NCBI RefSeq assembly: GCF_905175385.1
Contig: NZ_HG992749.1
Location: 1,240,001-1,304,000, forward strand
Source: Vibrio sp. B1FLJ16
Lineage (GTDB): Bacteria > Pseudomonadota > Gammaproteobacteria > Enterobacterales > Vibrionaceae
Length of the DNA stretch: 64,000 bases
Direction: 5' to 3'
In this document: one piece after another, positions 1 to 8,249 of the stretch
How positions within the stretch are numbered: position 1 is the first letter of the stretch
Layout: each line of letters opens with the position of its first letter
The notes under the pieces: generated by a model
Database searches by the model: none
The model's input: only the letters and a program-made list of their open reading frames with translations
Told to the model about the DNA's origin: nothing
Made by a program: the position numbers and the translations under genes

Positions 1-1091
1 GCAAGAGCGTAATTTCTGTCGTAGCGAATTTTTACGCTGTCTTTCTGATATGCCCATGAGTTAGGTGAGAGCAAGGTGTAAGCCTGAGTTCCCGTGCCGT
101 AATAGACCGAGTCCAGAATGTTTTGACGGTTGATGGCCAGGTTGAGCGCCTGACGTACTCTGGCGTCGCTGAGCGCTGGATTACTGGTATTAATCGCAAT
201 GAAAGACACGTTGTTAGCTGGCGTTGCTGTTAACTCCAAGTTTTCGTTCTGTTGGATGATCGGAATCTGATTAGAGATCGGTGACGCTAGTACATCACAT
301 TCATTTCGTAGCAACTTTGCCAGGGTTCCGGTACCACGATGGGAAATATCAAAGACAACTTGCTCCATTTTTGCAGGGAAGTTCCAGTATTTGGAATGAC
401 GTTCTAAGCGAATCAAGTCATTGACTTGAAACTCTTTGAGCTGGTACGGCCCTGTTCCGACAGGCAGTTGATCTATCTGCTCTTTGTGATCTTTTGCGGC
501 TAACTGTTGTCCGTACTCAGCCGATAACAACACGGCATAGCTGGTTGCAATATTAGATAAGAAAGAAAAGTTAGGTTTTGAAAGTATGAACGTCACGGTG
601 TTATTGTCTACAGCAATAACATCCTGCAGCAAATTCTTAAAATCCAGTCCGGCAAACCACGGGTATAGGCCGCCGCCAACGTCATGAAAAGGGTGGCTAT
701 CATCAATGATTCGTTTGAAACTAAATACGACATCTTTGGAGTTTAGAGCCCGGCTGGGAGTAAACCACGCTGTTGTCTGAAACTGAACGCCTTGTTTGAG
801 CTTGAATGTGTATTCAGTCCCATCTTCATTAACGTACCAGCTCTCCGCGATATTTGCGACAGGTTGATGAGATGTCGAATCGAGAGTAAGCAGAGTGTCA
901 TACAGCTGAGGGCTTAACACTTCAGCGGTAATCCCACTATCAATCAGTTGCGGGTTAAACGTGGTTGGCTTACCCTGGCCACAAAACACGAATCCGGTTT
1001 GGCGAATATCGTTGTGGTCGATCTCATCACCACAGGCTGTCAGTAAGCTAATCCCGATAAGGCTCAGCGATAATCTTATAAAAGCATTCAT
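1..1091 (-). CDS. sapA: Peptide ABC transporter periplasmic-binding lipoprotein SapA (3' part outside window)
   Basis: Family 5 solute-binding protein of a peptide ABC importer (SapABCDF type). The reading frame opens at 1091 and stays open for about 363 codons to the left window edge, so the C-terminal third is missing. The N-terminus is a lipoprotein signal with lipobox LLTAC, so the protein should be anchored to a membrane facing the periplasm. The body shows the usual family features: an early PTTFNPQ stretch, an ESW motif, a VGTGPY motif near residue 210 and a DARVRQALNLAINR stretch near residue 325, which is typical for SBP_bac_5. It lies next to pspF as in enterobacteria and Vibrio cholerae. 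The assignment to SapA rather than to another dipeptide or oligopeptide-binding protein rests on this neighbourhood as well as on the sequence. Confidence 0.85.
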   Translation of the reverse strand, partial: MNAFIRLSLSLIGISLLTACGDEIDHNDIRQTGFVFCGQGKPTTFNPQLIDSGITAEVLSPQLYDTLLTLDSTSHQPVANIAESWYVNEDGTEYTFKLKQGVQFQTTAWFTPSRALNSKDVVFSFKRIIDDSHPFHDVGGGLYPWFAGLDFKNLLQDVIAVDNNTVTFILSKPNFSFLSNIATSYAVLLSAEYGQQLAAKDHKEQIDQLPVGTGPYQLKEFQVNDLIRLERHSKYWNFPAKMEQVVFDISHRGTGTLAKLLRNECDVLASPISNQIPIIQQNENLELTATPANNVSFIAINTSNPALSDARVRQALNLAINRQNILDSVYYGTGTQAYTLLSPNSWAYQKDSVKIRYDRNYAL

Positions 1092-1331
1092 ATCATGAAA
1101 TGTTCATTGGATCCTGCTTGTTTCATTTGGAGCGACTCTTCCCGAGTTAACAAGCGAAAATGATCCCGCTAATTTAACACCTTTGAGAACTTGCTCCAAA
1201 CACAAAATCTTTTTACTCGCAGTGTGTTAGGTGAAATTACTGTTCTATATATCACTGTAGACGCAATTTTCGCTGCTTGTTGACGCCAAGTTGCAATTTT
1301 CGGTATGGGATTGTGAGTTAAATCGGAGAAG

Positions 1332-2357
1332 TTAACTTTGTCCAACTAAACCGTACTTCCTCACCATTCCACGCAGTTGGTGATAACTGAGCCCAAGTAG
1401 CTCTGCAGCCTGACGCTGATTAAACTTAGCCTCTTCTAGTGCGCGATTAAGCAGTTCAATATCTTGTTCTTCTTGCCATTGCTTATAGTCGAGCGGGAAT
1501 TGCGCTGATGATGTCTGTTCTTTGCTTTCCTGCTCTGAAGACTCTTTTTCTGCGCTGTGGCCCAAAGCGTTGTTCCCTAAAGCATTGTTCCAATGTGTCT
1601 CAAACGGATTAAATATTAACTGGTCGATTGGCTCAGGATTTAGTCCGTGCTGATAAATCGCACGCTCGATGACGTTCTTTAGCTCCCGTACATTACCGGG
1701 CCAGGAATACGCTTGTAGTGCTTGTTGGGCACTTGGAGTGAAGCCGACGAAATACTCAAGTTGAAGCTCTCGGCACATCTTCATTGCGTAGTGTTCTGCT
1801 AGCGAGAGTATATCTTCTTGTCGCTCGCGAAGCGGCGGTAACATGATGACATCAAAAGCTAACCGGTCGAGCAGGTCCGCCCGGAAATCACCTTGCTGTG
1901 CAAGACGGGGCAAATCCGCATTGGTAGCACAGACTAAGCGCACATCAGCGTTTAACGCCGTATGCCCACCGACACGCTCATACTCGCCATACTCAATCAC
2001 ACGTAGCAGCTTTTCCTGAACTAAAAGCGGGGCTGTTGCAAGCTCATCCAAGAACAAGGTGCCCCCTTCTGCGCGCTCAAAGCGGCCTTTGTGTTTGCCT
2101 TTTGAGCCTGTGAAAGAGCCGGATTCGTGGCCAAAAAGTTCTGAATCGATCAACCCTTCGCTTAATGTAGCGCAATTTAATGATAGAAGTGGTTTGTCCC
2201 AACGTCTTGATAAGTAGTGTAAACGTTGTGCGATGAGCTCTTTACCGGTACCGCGCTCTCCTATAATAAGAACAGGGCGTTCAATTGGAGCCAGTTGTGA
2301 TACTTTATCTAAGACCGCGAGAAAAGCAGGTGATTCACCAATTAGGTTTTGCTTCAT
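1332..2357 (-). CDS. pspF: Phage shock protein operon transcriptional activator PspF
   Basis: Sigma-54-dependent AAA+ activator of the psp operon. At 341 residues it has the short PspF architecture: the AAA+ domain starts at once with no receiver or GAF domain, and a Fis-type helix-turn-helix closes the protein (about 312-337). Walker A GERGTGKE is at 33-40 and Walker B GGTLFLDEL at 98-106. The sigma-54-contacting loop, GAFTGA in nearly all family members, reads GSFTGS here (80-85). Known biology: PspA binds PspF and holds it inactive until the inner membrane is stressed. The gene diverges from pspA across about 230 bp that hold a palindromic upstream activator site and a sigma-54 promoter. 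A low-complexity linker rich in Asn, Ser and Glu (about 255-285) separates the AAA+ domain from the HTH. Confidence 0.95.
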   Translation of the reverse strand: MKQNLIGESPAFLAVLDKVSQLAPIERPVLIIGERGTGKELIAQRLHYLSRRWDKPLLSLNCATLSEGLIDSELFGHESGSFTGSKGKHKGRFERAEGGTLFLDELATAPLLVQEKLLRVIEYGEYERVGGHTALNADVRLVCATNADLPRLAQQGDFRADLLDRLAFDVIMLPPLRERQEDILSLAEHYAMKMCRELQLEYFVGFTPSAQQALQAYSWPGNVRELKNVIERAIYQHGLNPEPIDQLIFNPFETHWNNALGNNALGHSAEKESSEQESKEQTSSAQFPLDYKQWQEEQDIELLNRALEEAKFNQRQAAELLGLSYHQLRGMVRKYGLVGQS

Positions 2358-2411
2358 AGATTCCTTCTTATTTAGCTGCCTAGGTGTGAATTAAATTGAG
2401 TGTTAGTGAAA

Positions 2412-2430
2412 TTCACCAACTGTTGGTGAA
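2412..2430. promoter_or_regulatory. Putative PspF upstream activating sequence
   Basis: Perfect 9-bp inverted repeat around one central base, TTCACCAACTGTTGGTGAA. It is centred near 2421, about 105 bp upstream of the expected pspA start point, which is where PspF enhancer sites lie in enterobacteria. An overlapping palindrome GTGAAATTCAC begins at 2407. Assignment to PspF is inferred from position and symmetry. Confidence 0.7.
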
Positions 2431-2501
2431 AAACATCATAGCACAACAGTGCCTAACAACAACTAAACCTGTAACAGGCTGATTTTGTTAACATATAAAA
2501 G

Positions 2502-2518
2502 TTGGCACGCTACTTGTT
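2502..2518 (+). promoter_or_regulatory. Sigma-54 promoter of pspABC
   Basis: TTGGCACG, four bases, then TTGTT. The GG and TG elements have the exact sigma-54 spacing, and the -12 element TTGT instead of TTGC is also what the E. coli pspA promoter carries. It lies 72 bp upstream of the pspA start codon. Confidence 0.85.
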
Positions 2519-2589
2519 ATATATTCAGGGAGACACAAGGTAGATCACCACCTTGTCGAGATTTAATAGAAAAAAGTAGGAGTTCCGTC

Positions 2590-3261
2590 ATGGGTATTTT
2601 TTCTCGTTTTGCAGATATCGTTAACTCAAACATCAGCGCATTGTTGGACAAGGCGGAAGATCCTGAAAAAATGATCCGTCTAATCATCCAAGAGATGGAA
2701 GATACGCTTGTTGAAGTTCGCACTAACTCAGCGAAAGCAATCGCAGACAAAAAAGAGTTGGCTCGTAAAGTAGATTCACTAGAAGAGCAAATTGGAGAGT
2801 GGAGCAAAAAAGCCAGCCTTGCATTGGTTAAAGAGCGCGAAGATTTGGCTCGTGCTGCACTTATTGAGAAGCAAAAGCTGGAACACATGCTCAAAGGTCT
2901 TCACACAGAACAGACTCTGGTTGAAGAAACAATTGAGAAGCTAACTGGTGAAATTGGAAAACTGGAAAGCAAAATCACAGAAACTCGTGCGAAACAGCAA
3001 GCATTAGTGATTCGTAGCCAGGCGGCATCTAATCGTCGTGATGTGCAAAAGCACCTTCATACTAGCCGCACTCACGAAGCGATGGCGAAGTTTGAGCAAT
3101 ACTCACGCAAAGTTGATGAGCTGGAAGCAGAAGCGGATCTGTATTCAGCTACAGGTAAAGCAAAGTCTTTAGAACAAGAGTTTGCAGAGCTTCAGGCACA
3201 AGATGAAATTGAACAAGAGTTGGCAAAACTGAAAGAGCAGATGTCATCTCAAGATAAATAA
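2590..3261 (+). CDS. pspA: Phage shock protein PspA
   Basis: PspA/IM30 (ESCRT-III-like) membrane-repair protein, 223 residues, close to the 222 of E. coli. It is almost entirely heptad-rich coiled coil after an N-terminal amphipathic helix (MGIFSRFADIVNSNISALLDKAEDPEKM). It has two known roles: it oligomerises on damaged inner membrane to limit proton leak, and it binds PspF to repress the operon. An upstream in-frame start at 2485 would add 35 residues encoded by the promoter region. I chose 2590 because it has a strong AGGAG Shine-Dalgarno eight bases upstream and gives the standard N-terminus. It is first gene of pspABC and follows the sigma-54 promoter. Confidence 0.97.
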   Translation: MGIFSRFADIVNSNISALLDKAEDPEKMIRLIIQEMEDTLVEVRTNSAKAIADKKELARKVDSLEEQIGEWSKKASLALVKEREDLARAALIEKQKLEHMLKGLHTEQTLVEETIEKLTGEIGKLESKITETRAKQQALVIRSQAASNRRDVQKHLHTSRTHEAMAKFEQYSRKVDELEAEADLYSATGKAKSLEQEFAELQAQDEIEQELAKLKEQMSSQDK

Positions 3262-3275
3262 TTAAGGAGCCATTT

Positions 3276-3509
3276 ATGTCGACATTTTTTTTAACAGGAC
3301 CGCTGATTGTCTTTTTAATCTTTGTCGCTCCACTATGGCTCTTTTTACACTATCGCAGTAAGCGTAAAACGGATAGTGCACTGTCGAGCCAAGACTTAGA
3401 GCGCCTTCAGGTACTGTCTGAAAAAGCAGAAGCGATGCAGTCCCGGGTGGATACATTGGAGCGCATTCTAGATACTGAGTCACCAACATGGAGACGTAAG
3501 TATGAATAA
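3276..3509 (+). CDS. pspB: Phage shock protein PspB
   Basis: Small inner-membrane sensor protein of 77 residues. One N-terminal transmembrane segment (about 7-25) is followed by a basic stretch (HYRSKRK) and a short coiled coil with a leucine heptad (about 40-66). In enterobacteria PspB and PspC sense membrane stress together and pull PspA off PspF. It starts 14 bp after pspA with TAAGGAG as ribosome site and overlaps pspC by 8 bp, which suggests translational coupling. Confidence 0.95.
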   Translation: MSTFFLTGPLIVFLIFVAPLWLFLHYRSKRKTDSALSSQDLERLQVLSEKAEAMQSRVDTLERILDTESPTWRRKYE

Positions 3510-3891
3510 GCGAGAGCTATACCGTGATCCCGTCAACGGCAAGCTCGCCGGCGTGTGTGCCGGTATTGCCAACTACTTTGGTGCAGAGGTTTGGTTGATT
3601 CGTATCATCGTTATTTCTGCAGCGCTGCTGGGCGGGACGTTTCTGGTATTACTAGCGTATGTCGCGTTAGCGTTTATGTTAGAAAAACAGCCGGTAACGT
3701 ATTCGGAAAATATTAAAGCGCAACAAGACCATACACTGAAAAGCAAGCCGTGGAAGCAAGGCCAAAGCCCAGAGCAGCTATTGAGTGTATTAGAACGTGA
3801 TTTTGACCGTATCGACGGAAAAATTCGCAACATGGAAGCTTACGTAACGTCCGATACTTTCAAGGTAAACCAAGAGTTTAGTAAACTCTGA
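3502..3891 (+). CDS. pspC: Phage shock protein PspC
   Basis: PspC-domain protein of 129 residues. The domain begins at the N-terminus (RDPVNGKLAGVCAGIANYFG) and runs into one transmembrane segment (about 32-58); the rest (60-129) is polar and partly helical. It is the partner of PspB in sensing inner-membrane stress. Its start overlaps the end of pspB by 8 bp. No pspD or pspE follows, unlike in E. coli; a terminator closes the operon about 85 bp downstream, so the operon here is pspABC only. Confidence 0.95.
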   Translation: MNKRELYRDPVNGKLAGVCAGIANYFGAEVWLIRIIVISAALLGGTFLVLLAYVALAFMLEKQPVTYSENIKAQQDHTLKSKPWKQGQSPEQLLSVLERDFDRIDGKIRNMEAYVTSDTFKVNQEFSKL

Positions 3892-3973
3892 GGTAAGTCC
3901 TAGCGAATATCTAAAGCCAGCTTTTAGGTAGTGTCTGCGCAACGCTGACAAATCTGATAAGCCGCTATTAATA

Positions 3974-4013
3974 AAACCTGATTCCGGTACACTGTCGGAG
4001 TCAGGTTTTTTTA
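3974..4013 (+). terminator. Rho-independent terminator of pspABC
   Basis: Twelve-base stem (AACCTGATTCCG pairing with CGGAGTCAGGTT, one G-T pair), nine-base loop, then a run of seven T. Confidence 0.85.
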
Positions 4014-4090
4014 TTTCACTTTGGTCAACAGGGTAATTTAGTTACCCCTATGAGAGGCGGCTCAAAGGAACGTTGCTATAAGGATTGATA

Positions 4091-4663
4091 ATGACAGAGC
4101 AATTATCTTGTGCATGGGCGATGAATCACCCGCTAGAGCGCGAATACCACGATGCAGAGTGGGGCATACCAGTATATGACGATAGGATTCTGTTTGAGTT
4201 CATTACCCTGGAAGGTGCACAAGCAGGTCTGAGCTGGATTACCATTCTCAAGAAACGTGAAGGCTACAGAGAAGCGTTTGAAAACTACGATCTGGATGCG
4301 TTGATCAATCGAGATGAGTCTCGCACTGAATATATTGTCGAACATTTCGATGTGGTGAAGCACCGAGGAAAAATCAATTCGGTGTTCAGCAATGCGAAGG
4401 CCGCCAAACAACTGATTGAAGAGTACGGAAGTTTATCAAACGCGTTGTGGCAGTTTGTTGATGGCAAACCCGTCATTAACCAGTGGAAGGATATGAGCGA
4501 AGTTCCCGCTTCGACGGAGCAATCCAAAGCGATGAGTAAGTTCCTTAAGAAGAAGGGATTTAAATTCGTTGGGGAGACCATCTGCTATGCGTTTATGCAA
4601 GCGGTTGGCATGGTAGATGACCACATTGTTGGCTGTAAGTGTAAGACCTCACAGACTGACTGA
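4091..4663 (+). CDS. tag: DNA-3-methyladenine glycosylase I
   Basis: Base-excision repair enzyme that removes 3-methyladenine from alkylated DNA. The 190 residues compare well with E. coli Tag (187). The core motif TLEGAQAGLSWITILKKR carries the active-site glutamate (E41). Zinc ligands of the family fit C7, H20, H178 and C182. The GFKFVGETICYAFMQAVGMVDDH block is diagnostic. An upstream TTG (4085) is possible, but the ATG at 4091 has AAGGA six bases before it and was chosen. It is a single-gene unit closed by a bidirectional terminator shared with metC. Confidence 0.96.
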   Translation: MTEQLSCAWAMNHPLEREYHDAEWGIPVYDDRILFEFITLEGAQAGLSWITILKKREGYREAFENYDLDALINRDESRTEYIVEHFDVVKHRGKINSVFSNAKAAKQLIEEYGSLSNALWQFVDGKPVINQWKDMSEVPASTEQSKAMSKFLKKKGFKFVGETICYAFMQAVGMVDDHIVGCKCKTSQTD

Positions 4664-4670
4664 TATAAAA

Positions 4671-4697
4671 TATGCCCTCATATCGAGGGCATACTTT
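4671..4697. terminator. Bidirectional terminator between tag and metC
   Basis: Perfect 9-bp stem TATGCCCTC/GAGGGCATA with a five-base loop, flanked by a T-run on the plus side and an A-run on the minus side. It separates two convergent genes. Confidence 0.85.
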
Positions 4698-4712
4698 TAA
4701 TTAAACTTCTTT

Positions 4713-5918
4713 TTAAAGAGAAACTTCTTTCTCCAAAATCAGGGCGTTATACCGCGCAAATCCAGCTTCCAAATCAGCTATCAAGTCATTCACATCTTCC
4801 AGACCAATGTGAAGGCGGATCAAAGTACCTTCAAAATGTGGGTGTGAGACAGTACGCAGGCTGTTAAAGCTCTTAGGCTCATTGGCAAGGATTAAACTCT
4901 CGTATCCGCCCCAAGAGTAACCCATGCTGAAGTGCTTCATACCGTCGAGAAGTGCCGTTGTTGCTTTAGGGCATGACGTTTTGAGAACAAAGGAGAACAG
5001 ACCATTACCACCGGTAAAATCGCGTTTGAAAAACTCGTGTCCCGGTGATGTTTCCAGAGCAGGATGAAGTACACGATCAACTTCTGGTCGAGACTCTAAC
5101 CATTTTGCTACTTTCAGGCTGCTTTCTGCGTGCTGGCGAAGGCGGACATCCAGAGTACGTAACCCGCGCAGTCCAAGGTAAACATCGTCAGGAGAAACAC
5201 ACTGACCCATCAGATAGCTTTGCTCACGTAGTTGATCCCAGTACTTCTCAGATGCGACGGCAGTGCCCAGCATCACGTCAGAGTGGCCGACAATGTATTT
5301 TGTTGCTGCTTGCACAGAGATATCGACGCCATGATCAAACGGAGAAAAGTTAACGCCAGCACCCCAAGTGTTATCCAGAATCACGATAATATCGTGCTCA
5401 TGTGCAATACGCGCCAGAGTCGGAACATCTTGTACTTCCATAGTGATAGAGCCCGGAGACTCAAGGAAAAGTACTTTGGTATTTGGTTGAATCAAATCAC
5501 GGATATTTTCACAAATCATAGGGTCATAATAGGTCGTTTCTATGCCCATTTTCTTCATGATGGTGTCACAGAAGCCGCGAGTTGGCTCGTAACAGGTATC
5601 AACCATAAGGATGTGATCGCCGGTCTCGACAAAAGAGAGGATGGTGTTTGCAATCGCAGCAGTACCGCAAGGGTAAAGAGCACATCCCGCGCCACCTTCA
5701 ATCTCAACCATTGCATCCTGAAAAGCAAAATGCGTGTTGGTACCTCGGCGTCCGTAGAATAGCGTCTTGTTAGCACGGTTAATCGCCGCGTTATTCTTTT
5801 CCGCGACCGTGTCAAATACGATGGTAGAAGCACGCTGAACTGGTGGGTTAACTACCCCGTTTGTCCACTTTTTATCGCGCCCTGCGGTTATCAGTTTGGT
5901 TTTCTTTCCCTCTGACAT
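4713..5918 (-). CDS. metC: Cystathionine beta-lyase
   Basis: PLP-dependent lyase of methionine synthesis: it cleaves cystathionine to homocysteine, pyruvate and ammonia in the cytosol. The 401 residues show the Cys/Met-metabolism fold throughout: a YGRRGTNTHFAFQ phosphate-binding stretch (55-67), the LDNTWGAG motif with cofactor aspartate D182, and the Schiff-base lysine K207 in ATKYIVGHSD. The YxxR(R)GT and KYIVGHSDVMLG wording matches MetC better than MetB or cystathionine gamma-lyase. It stands alone on the minus strand. No clear MetJ operator repeats were found in the 240 bp upstream. Confidence 0.93.
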   Translation of the reverse strand: MSEGKKTKLITAGRDKKWTNGVVNPPVQRASTIVFDTVAEKNNAAINRANKTLFYGRRGTNTHFAFQDAMVEIEGGAGCALYPCGTAAIANTILSFVETGDHILMVDTCYEPTRGFCDTIMKKMGIETTYYDPMICENIRDLIQPNTKVLFLESPGSITMEVQDVPTLARIAHEHDIIVILDNTWGAGVNFSPFDHGVDISVQAATKYIVGHSDVMLGTAVASEKYWDQLREQSYLMGQCVSPDDVYLGLRGLRTLDVRLRQHAESSLKVAKWLESRPEVDRVLHPALETSPGHEFFKRDFTGGNGLFSFVLKTSCPKATTALLDGMKHFSMGYSWGGYESLILANEPKSFNSLRTVSHPHFEGTLIRLHIGLEDVNDLIADLEAGFARYNALILEKEVSL

Positions 5919-6098
5919 AAAAATCCCTGTCTAAATAAATATAACGATATGCGTTATTTAAAACATGGACGACCTGTTGTTTGCAAGGGAAAACTCAATT
6001 ATCAGCCAATAACCTCTTGGAACAACTCATAGCACTATGGAATAGCTGGTTAGTTGTAGCTGAATTAGTTGTTCTAATGAAGCAAGACGGGATAGGAG

Positions 6099-6146
6099 AA
6101 ACGACAATCGCGCTACCTAAGGTAAGGGGTTAGGGGATTGTCGTTT
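6099..6146 (-). terminator. Stem-loop downstream of cardiolipin synthase
   Basis: Perfect 11-bp arms (AAACGACAATC at 6099-6109, GATTGTCGTTT at 6136-6146) enclose a second palindrome, TACCTAAGGTA. It lies just past the cls stop codon. The T-tract on the minus strand is poor, so it may act as an mRNA 3' end stabiliser rather than a full terminator. Confidence 0.5.
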
Positions 6147-6159
6147 GAGGAAAGTATCA

Positions 6160-7614
6160 TTAAAGCAGGGGGTTAAACAGATAGAATACTCGTTCCAGAA
6201 AGCGCGAGAACAGAGTCCGCTTTTCCCAGACTTTTTGCTCAACAGGATAGGATCGTTTGATATAGCTATCTTGTAACAATGCCATCTCTTTGGTGAAGTG
6301 TTCATCATCAACAGCAAGGGTGACTTCATAGTTAAGCCACAGACTTCGCATATCCATGTTTACCGTTCCTACTAAACAAAACTGGTCGTCGATAACAACG
6401 GATTTGGTATGCAAAAGGCCGCCGTAAAACTCATATATTTTTACCCCAGCGGTGAGCAATTCGCTATAAAAGGCTCGTGAAGCCCACTGAACCATCACAG
6501 AGTCGTTTTTATGTGGAATGATCAGTTCTACTTCAATGCCACGGTGAGCTGTCATTTTAAGTGTTTCGAGTAAGTCCGTACTCGGTACGAAATATGGGGT
6601 CGTAATCCTGACAGAACGGTTAGCCTGATTAATTGCCAGAGTTAGTACCTGATAAATAAGGTTCTCTGGCATCCCCGGGCCTGATGGGACGACTTGGATG
6701 GGATGCTGGTATTCATAGTTATCGATTTTGCATTCAGGAAGCTTAGGTAGTTGTCGTTTACCTGTTTCGACCTCCCAATCCCAACAATGAATTGCACTAA
6801 GTACATTGACCGTTGGCCCGGTAATTCGAACCATAATATCGATCCAGTGACCTACGCCGCTGCTCTGTTTGAAGTAAGCAGGATCGACAAGGTTCATTGA
6901 ACCGGTATAAGCAATCTCGTCATCGATGACGATGATTTTTCTATGTTGTCTGAGATCCAGTCTGCGCAGGAAAATACGCCACATACTCACTTCCAGTGCT
7001 TGCCTCACGTGAATCCCGGCGTCTTTCATCATTTTGTACCAAGGACTTCTGAAAAAGCGCGGGCTGCCGGCAGAGTCAAGTAAGAGCTTTACATCAACAC
7101 CGCGTTTGGACGCACGAATTAGAGATGAAGCGATAGCATCAGCCAAACCTCCGGGATGCCAAATGTAGAACACCATGCGAATGCTGGTTTGTGCATTTTC
7201 GATGTCCTCAATGATTGAATGTAGGATTTCTTCAGGGAGCTGCTGTAAAGAAAGTGTATTGCCGCTTAGCGCTGGTAATCCAAGACGGTTATTGCATAAC
7301 TCATCAATCCGGTAGATGTGGCGTCCCATCGTTTCCGGCATATGAGCGTGGCAGTCATTAAGCTGACTGAACCACTTAGCAAAAGGAGTAAACATCTCTT
7401 TAGCACGTTCAGCTCGCTTTCTTCCTAAGTTAAGTTCACCAAACAGGAAGTAGCACGCAACACCAAGTACAGGAAGAATATAAATGATCATCAGCCAGGC
7501 CAGTGACACACTAACGGAGCGGCGTTGTATAACGACCCTGATTGTCACACCAGCGACTAAAAGCCAATAGAGTACGATGCTTGCAATAGTAAGAAAGTGA
7601 TAGAACTTATCCAT
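6160..7614 (-). CDS. cls: Cardiolipin synthase (ClsA type)
   Basis: Inner-membrane enzyme that joins two phosphatidylglycerol molecules into cardiolipin plus glycerol. Length 484, almost equal to E. coli ClsA (486). Two N-terminal transmembrane helices (about 5-26 and 36-58) are followed by two phospholipase-D modules. The first HKD motif is H224-x-K226-x4-D231 (HRKIIVIDD), the second HTKSVVIDD near residue 400; each is followed by the usual G-S/T-x-N. The start codon lies only 11 bp from the end of a 270-bp inverted-repeat element, so the native promoter and leader have been displaced; the ribosome site in front of it is weak. Confidence 0.95.
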   Translation of the reverse strand: MDKFYHFLTIASIVLYWLLVAGVTIRVVIQRRSVSVSLAWLMIIYILPVLGVACYFLFGELNLGRKRAERAKEMFTPFAKWFSQLNDCHAHMPETMGRHIYRIDELCNNRLGLPALSGNTLSLQQLPEEILHSIIEDIENAQTSIRMVFYIWHPGGLADAIASSLIRASKRGVDVKLLLDSAGSPRFFRSPWYKMMKDAGIHVRQALEVSMWRIFLRRLDLRQHRKIIVIDDEIAYTGSMNLVDPAYFKQSSGVGHWIDIMVRITGPTVNVLSAIHCWDWEVETGKRQLPKLPECKIDNYEYQHPIQVVPSGPGMPENLIYQVLTLAINQANRSVRITTPYFVPSTDLLETLKMTAHRGIEVELIIPHKNDSVMVQWASRAFYSELLTAGVKIYEFYGGLLHTKSVVIDDQFCLVGTVNMDMRSLWLNYEVTLAVDDEHFTKEMALLQDSYIKRSYPVEQKVWEKRTLFSRFLERVFYLFNPLL

Positions 7615-7625
7615 ATATGCTCAAG

Positions 7626-7895
7626 TTAGGGTCTGTTGACCTTTCGCGGTTAAATTTTGTTCGAGATAAAAGCGTTTTGATCGCGGCGAGAGGTTTGTAG
7701 CCTAGCATTCTAAGCAAAATACCTCTCAACAAAGAGTAAAACGCTTTTAGCCGAACCCTTCGGGCAGCGTTTGTGGCTCCTTTCTACTGCGTTATCGGCT
7801 TATCAGGTAGGGCAACTACATTTCAAAGCCTCTGCCTTGTATAAAGAATCCACAAACTGCTGCAAAAATCAGCTCGAAAGGTCAACAGACCCTAA
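7626..7895. mobile_element. MITE-like non-coding element with 21-bp terminal inverted repeats
   Basis: A 270-bp segment bounded by perfect 21-bp inverted repeats (7626-7646 and 7875-7895; outer bases TTAGGGTCTGTTGACC). TA next to both ends would fit a TA target duplication, but this cannot be separated from the repeat itself. Inside, a second pair of arms (AAAAGCGTTTT at 7668-7678, AAAACGCTTTT at 7738-7748, plus AGAGGT/ACCTCT) would form a large hairpin. It has no reading frame for a transposase, so it must be moved by an enzyme encoded elsewhere. It sits between cls and its natural upstream region. The parent IS family is not determined. Confidence 0.8.
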
Positions 7896-8249
7896 TAGAT
7901 TCCTTTAGGATATTAAGCGTAAAAGTGGCTTGGGGAAATAGTTTTCCCGTTAAGAATTAGAGCTAACTCTATATAAGTAATGAATTTCATAACAGGGGAA
8001 TCTGTTACTGTTGGTTGATATGTAAGGCTATTTGTTAAATTTTGGATAAAAAATCAGCATTTAACATGAGAAATGTTGAAATTGTGCGTTAAATGTACTT
8101 CTTGAGGCTTTTAATTTTAACGCGGAACTGGTTTACTGGCGACTGATTGGGCGTCTAACAATAATTTTATAAGACTATAACTAAATTTATACACACATTT
8201 TCGACGCCTATTGGGATGCAAACACAACACAAATATATGGAGATAAAGC
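7896..8249. other. Intergenic region upstream of the NSS transporter
   Basis: About 350 bp, AT-rich, with no convincing reading frame or hairpin. It must carry the promoter of the NSS transporter and possibly the displaced promoter of cls. Nothing else is seen. Confidence 0.5.

Noticed and set aside
2517..2894. 125-codon minus-strand frame across the pspA start
   Set aside because: Antisense of coiled-coil pspA; rich in Ser and Arg as expected for a shadow.
5232..5762. 176-codon plus-strand frame inside metC
   Set aside because: Antisense shadow of a well-recognised gene; product looks random and there is no ribosome site.
7626..7895. Remnant of a full insertion sequence with a decayed transposase
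   Set aside because: No stretch of transposase-like coding could be read in any frame and both ends are perfect, which fits a short non-autonomous element rather than a decayed IS.
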